Positions 32,543-41,823 of a stretch of 64,000 nucleotides of DNA are shown in pieces. Every line of letters starts with the position of its first letter. Position 1 is the stretch's first letter. A program made the position numbers and the translations under genes. Source of the stretch: Fragilariopsis cylindrus CCMP1102 (taxonomy: Eukaryota > Bacillariophyta > Bacillariophyceae > Bacillariales > Bacillariaceae); contig FMBT01000290.1 of NCBI GenBank assembly GCA_900095095.1, positions 1 through 64,000 on the forward strand. Reading direction: 5' to 3'. The notes under the pieces are model-generated. The model saw only the letters and a program-made list of their open reading frames with translations, was not told the DNA's origin and did no database searches.

Positions 32543-32709
32543 AGTAGAGATGATTTATATGCGTATCTATCATGCAGGTGGGATGAGGAGAGTGATGAGC
32601 AAGGGAGAGAAGATGAGCATGTATTATTATGTGTGGAACAACAAATTAAATAAATGAAGTTCATTAATAGTCGACCGAGCTACATTATGATTTGAATTCA
32701 AATACTCAC
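32543..32709. other. Sulfatase upstream flank, interrupted by the LINE
   Basis: Only 167 bp lie between the sulfatase start codon and the LINE insertion, so the element sits within what was probably the sulfatase promoter region. No defined element was recognised. Confidence 0.6.
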
Positions 32710-32719
32710 TAAAACCGTA
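32710..32719. repeat. LINE target-site duplication, left copy
   Basis: TAAAACCGTA, identical to 36446-36455 on the other side of the LINE. Confidence 0.85.
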
Positions 32720-35700
32720 GAGAGAGAGAGAGAGGTAATGCATGCCTAAGTATATTTGTGTTTAATCTACCTATTTTCTAGCCTATGCTCCCGGGTCTAC
32801 CATTTTCTGAGTTTCAGAGGTACGTAAGATTTAGGTACAAGATTTAGAGCTATTTCAATGCGATTGGCCCATTTCTTTGGTTCTAATTTTGCTTCTAGCA
32901 TCCAGTCATTCATTTTGTCTGAATCGAAGTGCAAGCTGTCTGTAAGTGTAATACTTAAACTAGTTCTAATATGTTGTTGTTGACCACCTTGTTTTCTTGG
33001 TTTATTATAAATCCATGAACGAAGTGCATTTTTTGGTCCTCTGTTGCAACCCATTAGTGCTAATTTTTCCAGCCATCTCGCCCTTCTCATTTCTAGTGAT
33101 TGGTGAAATGTATAACAATTGTTAAGTTCCTCTCTAACTTGTTCGTTTGAGATGTGATTATCTTTTACATCATAGATTGTAATACCTATCATTTTCCTTA
33201 GAAATCTGTGGTGACAGACTTCAAGCTTCCTCCTTAGTTCTTCTGTTAATGCCCAACTTTCACATCCCCATAGGAGAATGTTGGTTACTGTAGCATTATA
33301 TAGTCGAATTCGTAGTGTCGCTGGTATATCTTTGTTACATAAGACACGTTTCATCGTAGCGAATGCACCATTGGCTTGATTAATACGGCGTTGAATGTCT
33401 AAATCATCTTTTAAGGATGGCGTAAAGATAGTACCAAGATATTTGAATTTATTGCAATATGAAAAGAATTCAAATTCATTGATTAATATGTCTGCTGTGT
33501 CCGTTGTTGTTGCTGTTTTCCCTGGTGGAGGGATGTACATTGCCTCAGTCTTCGAGTTTCCATCGCTTCTTCTGTCACCACAGTGGACGGTGAGTCCAAA
33601 TCTAGTGAAGTGAGATTTGATGAGTTTCGAAGCATCTTCAATGTCTTTCCGTGACAGAAACACGTATGCAGCATCGTCTACATAGTAAGATTTCCAGAAA
33701 GAGAATGCTTTACCAGCTGTTGAGATTGGTATTTTCTTTTTCAGACTTGGATTGTATTTGATACTACCGTCCTTCTTGAGCTCATGCTTTCGAAAGTCGG
33801 GAGTGTCAAAGGTCCATTTCTTATCTAGTGTTGATGCGACAGCTTGGACTAGTAGAATAAATAATATCGGACCAAGATTATCACCTTGTTTTACACCTAC
33901 GGTTCCTTCAATTTCGACTTCTTCTTCCCCTACTTTCATAATATAAGTAATATTAGTATGTAGTTTCTTGAGGATGACAATGAGACTATCCGGAATCCCG
34001 TATAGTTTCAGTATCTTCCACAGAAGTTCGCGATTGACAGAGTCAAATGCTTTAACAAGGTCTACAAATAATACGTGGGCTTCCAGTTGGTGTTCTCGTA
34101 TTGTTTGTAGTGATGATTTCAGTGTGAATGTTGCGTCGGCACTTCCTTTCCCAAATAAGCATCCACATTGTTCATCAATACCAAAAGTATTGATGTGCAT
34201 GGTTAGTCTTGTTGCTATAATTGAAGATATTAATTTAGCAATAATATTACCAAGCGCAATGCCGCGCCATTTATTTGGGTTCGAAAGGTCTCCTGTTTTT
34301 GGCAGGATACATAGACCTAGGCGTGTGAACACTTCGGGGTTGTATTGGTTGTCAGTCCAATACTTTCGAATTGTATCTCGTAGTAGTAACATACCATAGT
34401 TGTCTAAATTTTTGAATGCTTCCGTCGGTATACCGTTTGGACCTGGACTTTTCTCGTATGCCATCTTGGAGAGTGCACGTTGAATTTCCTTGTCTGTTGG
34501 AAGGGCTCCTAATATAGGTTTTTCAGGTTGTTCATCTATTTCATTCAGTATTGATTCATCAAATTTGGTTCCTTCATGATTGTTATAAAGTTTGAGATAG
34601 AAATTTTTGAAGACCTCGGCGTTTTCGAGATCATTGGTACAATATTCTCCATTGGGCTTCTTCATCTTCATTGATGCTGTATTTTTGTGGTGACCGTATA
34701 GTCCTCCAGCTATTTCTTTCGTAGCTTTCCAGGCTGAACGTGGGTCGATGTCCATACAGCTTTCTAACTCTGATACTTTACTTGCTATCCATAATATTTT
34801 GGCTTCTTCTTTCTTTTTCTTGAGATTGGATCTGCTATTTTTTAGTATTGTCAAATTACTGATTGATTTGTCCTTGGAGTATTTTCCAAAGGATTTGTTC
34901 CGTGCATTGATTTTTTCTAATAAAGCTTTCTGTGAAAGTTCGAACCATGGTTTCCTTTTTCTGACGTTATCATCTCCATCAAATAACTCTTCTGCTGTTA
35001 TTTTAATACATTCTGATAGTTGATCGTAAGGATCAATATTATTATTAATACTAAATGATATTATTATTACTATTATTATCATCACTATCTTCATAATTGT
35101 GTTGATATTATTACTATTAATATTATTGTTATCGGTATCAATAATTATATTGTTCGTGTTGTTGTTGGGATTGGGTGTTGATTTAGAATCTGTTATGTTT
35201 TTGTACAATAAATCTTTAAAATCGTCTGGACGTTCTAAGATTTTATACCATTCTATTTTCTTCTTCTTCTTCTTCTCCTCCGTAACAATCGATTGATGGG
35301 TTCTATTGTTCTTCGTCTTACTATTTTTCTTTCGTGGGATGTGTTCTGCCAATCGTATGGTATTATCAATTGAATGATGATCGCTCATAACACCAGCAGT
35401 GTCTCCTGTTTCACAATTTATTACTCTTTTCTTGTCTTCTTTTCTAATAAAAATATGATCTATCTGTTTTGGATTTTCTTCATTACCACACCAGCTATAC
35501 GTATTATAATTATTTTTCTTAAAGAATGTAGAAGTAGAACATAAATTGTTCATTATTAAGAAAGTTCGTAAGGTTTCTCCTCTGTCATTTCTATAAGGAT
35601 TGCCGAATGTGCCGGTAGTACCATTAATATCATTATCGTTAATATCATTGTCGTTGATATTGTTGATGTCATTGACTCCTATACTAGCATTGAAGTCTCC

Positions 35701-36445
35701 GCCTATGATTGGTATTGCATCTTTTGGGCATTGATTGATAATATTTTGAAGTTGTTCTAAAGTTTCATCGAATTCATTATCATCGTACGTACTGCATGGT
35801 AAGTATGTTGATATTACAAATAATTTGATTATTTTCTTCTTTGAGTCTAAAAAATGTAGTTCTAGTCCGATGTTTCTTGCTGTCTTTGCTACTCTGCCAG
35901 GTCTGATTGGATCAGGTTGCCCTGCTCTTTTCCAAGCTTTTTGCGCTGACTTTGATAGTGCTATGCTAACACCACCATTTTTTGCACGAGTTTCGTCGGG
36001 TTCTTTTTCACATCCATATGATATGAAAAGAACGTCATCAATTAATGTTTCTCCTTTTTCTTCTGACATCCATGTCTCTTGAATAAGATATATAGTGGGA
36101 GTTTTCCGATTATTAATCATATTAGCAATATGGTCAAGTTTATCAGCTTGTTTTCCACTACAACCTTTAACATTATGTGTCGCAACATTCATGTACGACC
36201 ATATTGGTCGTTTGAATTTAAATAATCTCTCTTCTTTATTTTTCTTCCGTTCTTGTTTCCAAGAATTGTTTCTAAAATTAAGAGAGGGATTCCGTCTTTG
36301 GGATAGTCTCGGGTCAGTCAATTGATTTCTAGTTTTCCTCATCTTGCTTGATGATGATGAATTAGTCGTCAATACTGGATTAAAATATAATTTCAATGAT
36401 GAAATTGTGATCGAATTAATTCTCTGCCTGAATTTCAATCTCTAA
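32720..36445 (-). mobile_element. LINE (non-LTR) retrotransposon, apparently full-length and recent
   Basis: The 3726-bp element is bounded by a 10-bp direct repeat TAAAACCGTA. In its own orientation it has about 100 bp of 5' leader, one long coding frame, about 77 bp of 3' UTR and a CT-dinucleotide tail (CT)n at 32720-32735 in place of poly-A. Intact coding and a perfect target-site duplication indicate a recent insertion. The 5' end may be slightly truncated; the leader is short and an in-frame stop lies just before the junction. Clade is not assigned; the single APE-plus-RT frame is compatible with several algal LINE groups. Confidence 0.9.
32797..36342 (-). CDS. LINE polyprotein: APE-type endonuclease plus reverse transcriptase
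   Basis: First ATG of the frame is at 36342 (MRKTRNQLTDPRLSQRRN), giving 1181 aa; the frame is open slightly further upstream without an ATG. N-terminal endonuclease/exonuclease/phosphatase domain: NVATHNVKGCSGK, LIQETWMSEEKGE with the catalytic Glu, IIGGDFNASIGV, and VMSDHHSIDN with the SDH pair. An Asn/Ile-rich region from AAT repeats near 35030-35170 separates it from the reverse transcriptase: SPGPNGIPTEAFK, FVDLVKAFDSVNRELLWKIL, GVKQGDNLGPILFILLVQAV and the catalytic SYYVDDAAYVF. A C-terminal region has ILLWGCESWALTEELRRKLE and CHHRFLRKMIGI, usual for LINE RTs. All catalytic motifs are intact, so the copy may be functional. No separate ORF1 is present in the element. Confidence 0.92.
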   Translation of the reverse strand: MRKTRNQLTDPRLSQRRNPSLNFRNNSWKQERKKNKEERLFKFKRPIWSYMNVATHNVKGCSGKQADKLDHIANMINNRKTPTIYLIQETWMSEEKGETLIDDVLFISYGCEKEPDETRAKNGGVSIALSKSAQKAWKRAGQPDPIRPGRVAKTARNIGLELHFLDSKKKIIKLFVISTYLPCSTYDDNEFDETLEQLQNIINQCPKDAIPIIGGDFNASIGVNDINNINDNDINDNDINGTTGTFGNPYRNDRGETLRTFLIMNNLCSTSTFFKKNNYNTYSWCGNEENPKQIDHIFIRKEDKKRVINCETGDTAGVMSDHHSIDNTIRLAEHIPRKKNSKTKNNRTHQSIVTEEKKKKKKIEWYKILERPDDFKDLLYKNITDSKSTPNPNNNTNNIIIDTDNNNINSNNINTIMKIVMIIIVIIISFSINNNIDPYDQLSECIKITAEELFDGDDNVRKRKPWFELSQKALLEKINARNKSFGKYSKDKSISNLTILKNSRSNLKKKKEEAKILWIASKVSELESCMDIDPRSAWKATKEIAGGLYGHHKNTASMKMKKPNGEYCTNDLENAEVFKNFYLKLYNNHEGTKFDESILNEIDEQPEKPILGALPTDKEIQRALSKMAYEKSPGPNGIPTEAFKNLDNYGMLLLRDTIRKYWTDNQYNPEVFTRLGLCILPKTGDLSNPNKWRGIALGNIIAKLISSIIATRLTMHINTFGIDEQCGCLFGKGSADATFTLKSSLQTIREHQLEAHVLFVDLVKAFDSVNRELLWKILKLYGIPDSLIVILKKLHTNITYIMKVGEEEVEIEGTVGVKQGDNLGPILFILLVQAVASTLDKKWTFDTPDFRKHELKKDGSIKYNPSLKKKIPISTAGKAFSFWKSYYVDDAAYVFLSRKDIEDASKLIKSHFTRFGLTVHCGDRRSDGNSKTEAMYIPPPGKTATTTDTADILINEFEFFSYCNKFKYLGTIFTPSLKDDLDIQRRINQANGAFATMKRVLCNKDIPATLRIRLYNATVTNILLWGCESWALTEELRRKLEVCHHRFLRKMIGITIYDVKDNHISNEQVREELNNCYTFHQSLEMRRARWLEKLALMGCNRGPKNALRSWIYNKPRKQGGQQQHIRTSLSITLTDSLHFDSDKMNDWMLEAKLEPKKWANRIEIALNLVPKSYVPLKLRKW

Positions 36446-36455
36446 TAAAACCGTA
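36446..36455. repeat. LINE target-site duplication, right copy
   Basis: TAAAACCGTA, matching 32710-32719. It marks the 5' boundary of the minus-strand LINE. Confidence 0.85.
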
Positions 36456-36767
36456 AGTATTTGTTGTATTTGAATTATCCTAGTATCAAGTTCCAGAGAA
36501 TCTTAAGAACTCTCTATATAAGCCCTACTATATCTACATCGCTCTGGACAAAAATAAAAAATAACATTTATGCCGATACCAACTGAACTCGCTCGGGAGC
36601 GCGCAACAACACGACGAACGGAAAAGATTTTTCAAAATGTAGCTTTTTATTTTCTTGGATAAATCAGTCAAAGAAGCCTTATTGCGGCACTAATAATTTT
36701 TTGGGGCTGCTAGCTAGAAACTAAATAATTTTATTTTTTGAGCGTGTTGGCATACACGCTTTTGCAT
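36456..36767. other. Intergenic, no gene seen
   Basis: Flank between the LINE 5' end and the inverted-repeat element. AT-rich with no reading frame. Confidence 0.6.
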
Positions 36768-37202
36768 CCAGGAAGGAAACGTATCAAGTCTTAATCACGG
36801 ATAGCCGGCGACTTAACGTTTTTAAAATATAACGGTCGTGGCTGAATCGCGGCTGAACCATGGCGGAATCATGGCTGAATCGATTCAGCCATTATTCAGC
36901 CATAAAAAATGATATACTTTTTATACACAACTAATTATTTTTTAACTGTTACAGTTATATTTATAAAAGCAAAAAAACGTGTTACCGCCGCGTCGCGCCG
37001 GACGGATATAACGGTCATATAACGTTTTACAGCTTAATCGAAAAAAAAATATATTAATTTTATATTATTTATGGCTGAATAATGGCTGAATCGATTCAGC
37101 CATGATTCCGCCATGGTTCAGCCGCGATTCAGCCACGACCGTTATATTTAAAACAGCAAGTCGCCGAAATAACGATTAAGTCTTGGTACGTTTCCTTCCA
37201 GG
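36768..37202. mobile_element. Palindromic inverted-repeat (foldback/MITE-like) element
   Basis: An 82-bp arm at 36825-36906 is exactly the reverse complement of 37068-37149, with a 161-bp spacer. Beyond the perfect arms the symmetry continues imperfectly outward to CCAGGAAGGAAACGTA at 36768 and its complement TACGTTTCCTTCCAGG ending at 37202. Each arm is itself built from GGCTGAAT words in direct and inverted orientation, including the palindrome GGCTGAATCGATTCAGCC. The spacer is AT-rich except for a CG-rich patch near 36985-37010. No coding capacity. This fits a non-autonomous DNA element or foldback; I could not find a convincing target-site duplication. Confidence 0.8.
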
Positions 37203-38182
37203 GGTACCACGCATATTACATGCTTTGCATGAACGCTTCGTAAAAAAGAATGTACTGTACCCCTTATTAGCGGTTAAGTAAAAAGGTTGATCTAAAATAA
37301 TAATAAAAATTGCTCTCTGGCACTACTGTACATTGAAAAACTTACTTTATGCAGTCCTATGGTCACATGTACAGTGTGAAAACCTACTGCTTTAGTATAA
37401 TATGTTCGATGTCACTACCTGCATCAGACATTACTTTGAATTGCCATTAGCAATCACTAGATGACCAATTGGGAGAGTATTAGTAATGTTTGGAATAAGA
37501 CCAACCTCCATTGATGGTACCAAGAGAATTCAAATGTACAAAATCAAGCTCTATCATCAGAAAAGAAACAAACCCAATTAATACCATTAGATTCCATATT
37601 CAAAGGAGAAGTAAGGTAGTTCAACAAATTGATGCCAATTCCCAAGCAAGAAATCATTTTGAAGGAGATGATAAGAGGATGTGTGAAGGTAGTTTATATA
37701 TATAGTTCGTGTATACCACCGTACCATGCCAATGAAGATACTATCCTACTAGTCAAGTGTTTCTGAGCTGCTGCTGTGGCGAATTGTGTACCTAATGATG
37801 CACCACTAATAATGAAACTTACGACTAATATTTTCCTTTTTTAATGTTAGCAATAAGTCTGTTTTAGGCCATTCAAGTATTAGAATTTTATAATGAGGGA
37901 GAGAGAGTTATTACGATTGCTTTTGACGTTGTCCTCGTGGAATATACTTAATTATCTCGAAAGATTTAAACTTGAGAAACTGGCAAAAGTTGCAGAATAC
38001 AACAATTCAGAACCCTATATGTGCTTAGTATCTCTCCAATTCTTCTATATAATCCACGTGCGTATATGCGAACCAAAGTTAGTTATACTGCTCCGTTGTT
38101 CCGCTCCACGAAAGAAAGAAGAGTATTCTCGTTATACATACGCAAAGAGCTACCTTTATTTGACTCCTTCTCATTCATATGT
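37203..38182. other. Intergenic, no confident gene
   Basis: Plus-strand frames at 37511-37705 and 37893-38186 lack conserved content and are not called. A GAGAGAGAG patch lies near 37897. Nothing else stands out up to the 3' end of the gene at 38183. Confidence 0.55.
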
Positions 38183-39622
38183 TTAAGGTGGCCAGACTAG
38201 TAGAGCGGCTAACTCTGTGTTGGGGTGAAGTCTGACTTGAGGATATGCATCCGCAACCGAAGCGAGCTGGTTCGTATTGCTGTTGCTCTTGTTCTTCGAC
38301 CGAAGTATATCAATAAAAGTCCAGAAAGAATCTTCGTCATTGTCATCAATATTGTTACATTGCATGTTGCGTCGAATGGCATACGCTAGGGCGTTGTCAC
38401 CACAGTACCGCACATTATATTCGATATCCTTTTCGGATAAAGCCCAATGCCAAATGGTGGTACCAGCATTGTCATTTTCTTTCCCAGTAGTAGTACTAGT
38501 ATCCGTGGTAGTGTATCGTTCCATAAGACCATTCCACAGCATCTTTAGGGAACCTGCTTGAGTATCCATTGGCCAGATATACTCTCTAGCTGAAGTCAAG
38601 GCCAACATCACAAAACCTTCGTGCCAAAAATTCCGATTCCGATTTAGACCCAAATATGTTTGAGAGTTTGGTAAGTTGTTGTATCCAAATCCATCCTTAT
38701 CATCGAGTAAATCGTTACAGGTTGTTTGGATGAGATGAATAATTCGGTCCATCTCATCTTTGTTTTCGCTTTCGTTTTCTTTACTATCCAGTAGTTGCAA
38801 GTGCTGCAAGCATGCTAGAACCGCTAAGGCCTGATCGACTGCTCGGTAGTATGTTGTGTTTGTTGATGAAGATTCTGTGGTTCGCGTTGTAGCACCGCTG
38901 CTGGCTGATGGACGAAGTAATGTTCCGTAACCCTGGGTGCGGCTGATTGTCGTCCATCGATGCCCATTCCAAAATTCATCCACGAATTGTTTCGCAATAG
39001 TAGATTGCTGAGAACGAATTTTCGAACTATTTTCCTTAACGTTATTGTCGTCTTGCTGCGCTAGTATGGACCAAAATACCAGTGCAATGGCGTGTTGTAC
39101 GCATCGATGTTCCGGTGATTCCTTGTAATAGTTAGCTTGTACTATATCGGTGTCTGGTAGTTGTAGTCGAGAATGGTCCCAATTCCCACTCCATATTCTT
39201 CGACGAAATGAAGTACCATCCCATGAGTATCGAAATAAGGAATCGGCAATACGAATCGCGTCATCATAAAGATGCTGATTTTGATTCACACGATGTACAC
39301 GTAGTCCAGCGATGCCTGCCATACAATTATGCCAAACGCCTTCTGAGTACAAGCCTGTACTGTCGTCATAAAAATCAGTTTCAAGATCGAGGAGATGAGA
39401 AGTAGAAGAAGAAGTACCGGTATCAGTATTAGCATTGGCACTACTGCTAGAAGACTGAAGACCTTCCAAAATTTCTTGTGACACCCTAACCCGATACGCG
39501 TTTCTTGATGATGACGATGCGTGTTGCAACGCGTCTACTCTGGTCACCAACAAAACAAGGCTGATTCCACTTGCCAACCATCCGAGTCGTCGAAGATAGA
39601 CGCGTTTCTCTATACAATACAT
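38183..39622 (-). CDS. Secreted conserved protein, probable alpha/alpha-toroid fold, 479 aa
   Basis: An N-terminal signal segment (RRLGWLASGISLVLLVTRVD, then ALQHASSSS) is followed by a Ser/Thr-rich spacer and a helical domain of about 380 residues. Repeated helix-pair signatures with aromatic residues suggest an (alpha/alpha)n barrel as in several glycoside hydrolase families and epimerases: EGVWHNCMAGIAGLRVHRVN, RIADSLFRYSWDG, CVQHAIALVFWSILA, RAVDQALAVLACLQHLQLL, RNFWHEGFVMLALTSAREYI, WHWALSEKDIEYNVRYCGDN, ALAYAIRRNM. I cannot assign a family or catalytic residues. Conserved-looking WHNC, VDQAL and WHEGF motifs lie where a toroid pocket would be. The start ATG 39622 gives the signal peptide directly. 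The presequence has no clear F at the cleavage site, so secretion rather than plastid import is favoured. Intact single exon. Confidence 0.65.
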   Translation of the reverse strand: MYCIEKRVYLRRLGWLASGISLVLLVTRVDALQHASSSSRNAYRVRVSQEILEGLQSSSSSANANTDTGTSSSTSHLLDLETDFYDDSTGLYSEGVWHNCMAGIAGLRVHRVNQNQHLYDDAIRIADSLFRYSWDGTSFRRRIWSGNWDHSRLQLPDTDIVQANYYKESPEHRCVQHAIALVFWSILAQQDDNNVKENSSKIRSQQSTIAKQFVDEFWNGHRWTTISRTQGYGTLLRPSASSGATTRTTESSSTNTTYYRAVDQALAVLACLQHLQLLDSKENESENKDEMDRIIHLIQTTCNDLLDDKDGFGYNNLPNSQTYLGLNRNRNFWHEGFVMLALTSAREYIWPMDTQAGSLKMLWNGLMERYTTTDTSTTTGKENDNAGTTIWHWALSEKDIEYNVRYCGDNALAYAIRRNMQCNNIDDNDEDSFWTFIDILRSKNKSNSNTNQLASVADAYPQVRLHPNTELAALLVWPP

Positions 39623-40190
39623 TGTGTTGTAGCATCAAGTAAACAGATGTTGTGACTAGCTTCTTGGTACTGAATACTGATAGTAATAGAATAATACTTG
39701 TTATTATACTCTTGTGTTGCTAGATTCAAGATTCAAGATATCGTATTCAAGATTGAAGATTGAAGATTATGTACCAGTACGATGACATCCGTGACTAGAA
39801 AAAAGTCGAGTCGTGCTCAAGTACATGCAAATAATGCACACGTTTTTTTTTTAAATCATATATAATTAATATGTTGTCTATACTGTACTAATATATTATA
39901 ATGGCATTGTTTAGTAGTCATGGAAATGTACGAATCGTCTGTATCGTCGACATCATTATGCAATCAAGAAATAAGATAGTAAAATACTATAATTCTTTGA
40001 CAACAAAACGGTGCGTCATTCTGCATACTTTTCACAAAATCAATGAATAATCAATGCGGTCGGTTAATACAACAACATATCCGAAATTAACTGAATAAAA
40101 ATAGGTAAAATATGAAATTCTTCACATTCACAAATATTATATATCCGATATATACCATACATACATCCTTCCTCTGTTTATATTCTGGAT
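39623..40190. other. Intergenic, 3' flank of the TGA-containing gene
   Basis: Holds degenerate ATTCAAGATT/GATTGAAGATT repeats at about 39722-39767 and a T run at 39843-39852. Its 40190-to-39700 direction is where a SECIS element would be expected for the minus-strand gene at 40191-41285. No convincing SECIS core was found by eye. Confidence 0.5.
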
Positions 40191-41285
40191 TTATAGGATA
40201 GACCATCCCAAACTAGTCATTGATAATACTAATAAAGACAAAGTATTGGAAAAAGAGTTAAAATTGGAAGAGGAAACATAGCTACCCACATTCTCACTAA
40301 CGATTGGCACTGGAGCAGTTGCCATAGGAGGGGCAGGATCAGAATCTTCTGGAGTAGCAATAGTAGTATTGCTGTCATCAGGAAGAGATGGTTCTACCAA
40401 ACTAGTAGTTACATTGCCTGTTTCATCATCTTCAACTTCAACTACTTCTACTTCTACTTCTTCTGTAACTGATAACATTTCACGAATGGTATCGTCAAAT
40501 TCAGCATTGTTTGTATTCATCGAATAGCGACAATAATATTCCCAATTATCATCGTCGTTCTTTATGTAAAAATAAACATCCCTCTGGTTTGCACCCCAAG
40601 ACGTCCACCACGGACTAAGGGCTTCGTCGTGACATGTAGCAAAACCTTTACAAAAATTCGAGTCTAAGTCACTGAAACTCTCCATTCCAACGGAAAGTAG
40701 GAAGACTCTGTCTTGTTCTTCCTCCGTAAGACCGTTGTATGCGCTGGCTATAATTCGATTCAAAATCCAAAAATTGTTTTGGGTTAGAAAACAAGTCCGA
40801 GAATTTTCTCAAAAATTCCATCTACAATTTGTAAAATGTAACACTTACCCATGATACCCACCATGCCAACGCACCCTAATGAGAAAGAAAAATAGGAATA
40901 GTTGATAAAATATTGTTAGTACAATATATTTGCAATTAATGCATAGCATATATTTCTCTTGACAGCGCCCATTCTCAGCAAGTATGTGATTGCACGACTA
41001 ACCTCCTCAGTTTTGATGTCCAAAATATAAAGCAGCCACGTCATATTTACTGGCTTCAACATCGTTTGTTAAAACACCTGGACCGACTAATCCTGCTGGA
41101 CCGTCGGCGCAAGAATTTTGGCAGGTAAAATCGAATGGTGGCGCATCGATTTCAAGGGTTGTGGGACACGACGGAGAATCGGCATTCACTACGCCAGCTT
41201 TCGTCGACTGTTGAATTACAAAAAGTGAGGCCGTTAACAACAGCGCTGCAATAGCACTATCACCGCATTTACTAGTCACCTTCAT
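40191..41285 (-). CDS. Secreted, possibly GPI-anchored protein, 3 exons, with in-frame TGA (candidate selenoprotein)
   Basis: Exons 41285-41003, 40875-40849 and 40747-40191; donors GTTAGT and GTAAGT, both acceptors AG. The joined frame is 289 codons with one internal TGA at codon 93 (41009-41007). A signal peptide (AIAALLLTASLFVIQQS) leads, then a Cys-containing lumenal domain (SPSCPTTLEIDAPPFDFTCQ, NSCADGPAGLVGPG). Around the TGA the sequence is YFGHQN-TGA-GGCVGMVGIMASAYNGL, with the codon set as U-x-x-C. Conserved-looking sequence continues beyond it: SDLDSNFCKGFATCHDEALS, PWWTSWGANQRDVYFYI. The C-terminus is a Thr/Pro/Glu-rich spacer plus a hydrophobic tail (FSNTLSLLVLSMTSLGWSIL), as in GPI anchoring. 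Alternatives: TGA in place of an ancestral Trp codon, or an earlier donor (A|GTAAAT at 41050) that would skip it in phase. Confidence 0.7.
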
Positions 41286-41823
41286 CGTGCTGATCGAGAG
41301 CGAAAGGATACTTTGAATGAAAATAATAATATTCCTTCTAAAATTTGTATTATTTTGTCTTTTGACTGAAGTTATTGAAAATTAGAGCAAACAGCGATAC
41401 TGGCAGCACGTGCCATACTTAACGGATATATCAAGCGAAAAACGGTACGATCGAGGAAAAACGTTTTTCGCTCGAGCTGGTGGCAAAGTTTCTTTCACCC
41501 CAAAATAAATATTTACCCCCAAATAAGCTTGCTAAGTACGTAGTCTGAACTCCTTTGTTATAATGTTCGGTTTTCTGTTGAATGCAGGGATGAAGAACAA
41601 CAATCAACCTTCCTCAATCAACCACTGATAACACGAAGAAGCTCAAGCGAAGGGTAACAATGATCGTAAAAAAAGGAAAGAAGGTACAAAGAATACGCAT
41701 CATTAAGATTTGAACCAATGCAATATTAACGCTTTCGTGCAAAATGCAAAGAGTCGATATTTATGCAACTCTAATATCTCGCCAGTAATTCGAGTTCGAC
41801 AAAATAAATAGATAAATAAAATA
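41286..41823. other. Divergent promoter region, no gene seen
   Basis: 538 bp between the start of the TGA-containing gene (-) and the NAD kinase (+). AT-rich; no element recognised. Confidence 0.6.

Noticed and set aside
39953-40029. Possible SECIS helix for the TGA gene (TATGCA/TGCATA stem with ATGA and TGAT cores in minus orientation)
   Set aside because: The six-base outer stem and both core words are present, but the sequence between them does not pair into the long helix II that a SECIS needs, and there is no AA in a suitable apical loop.
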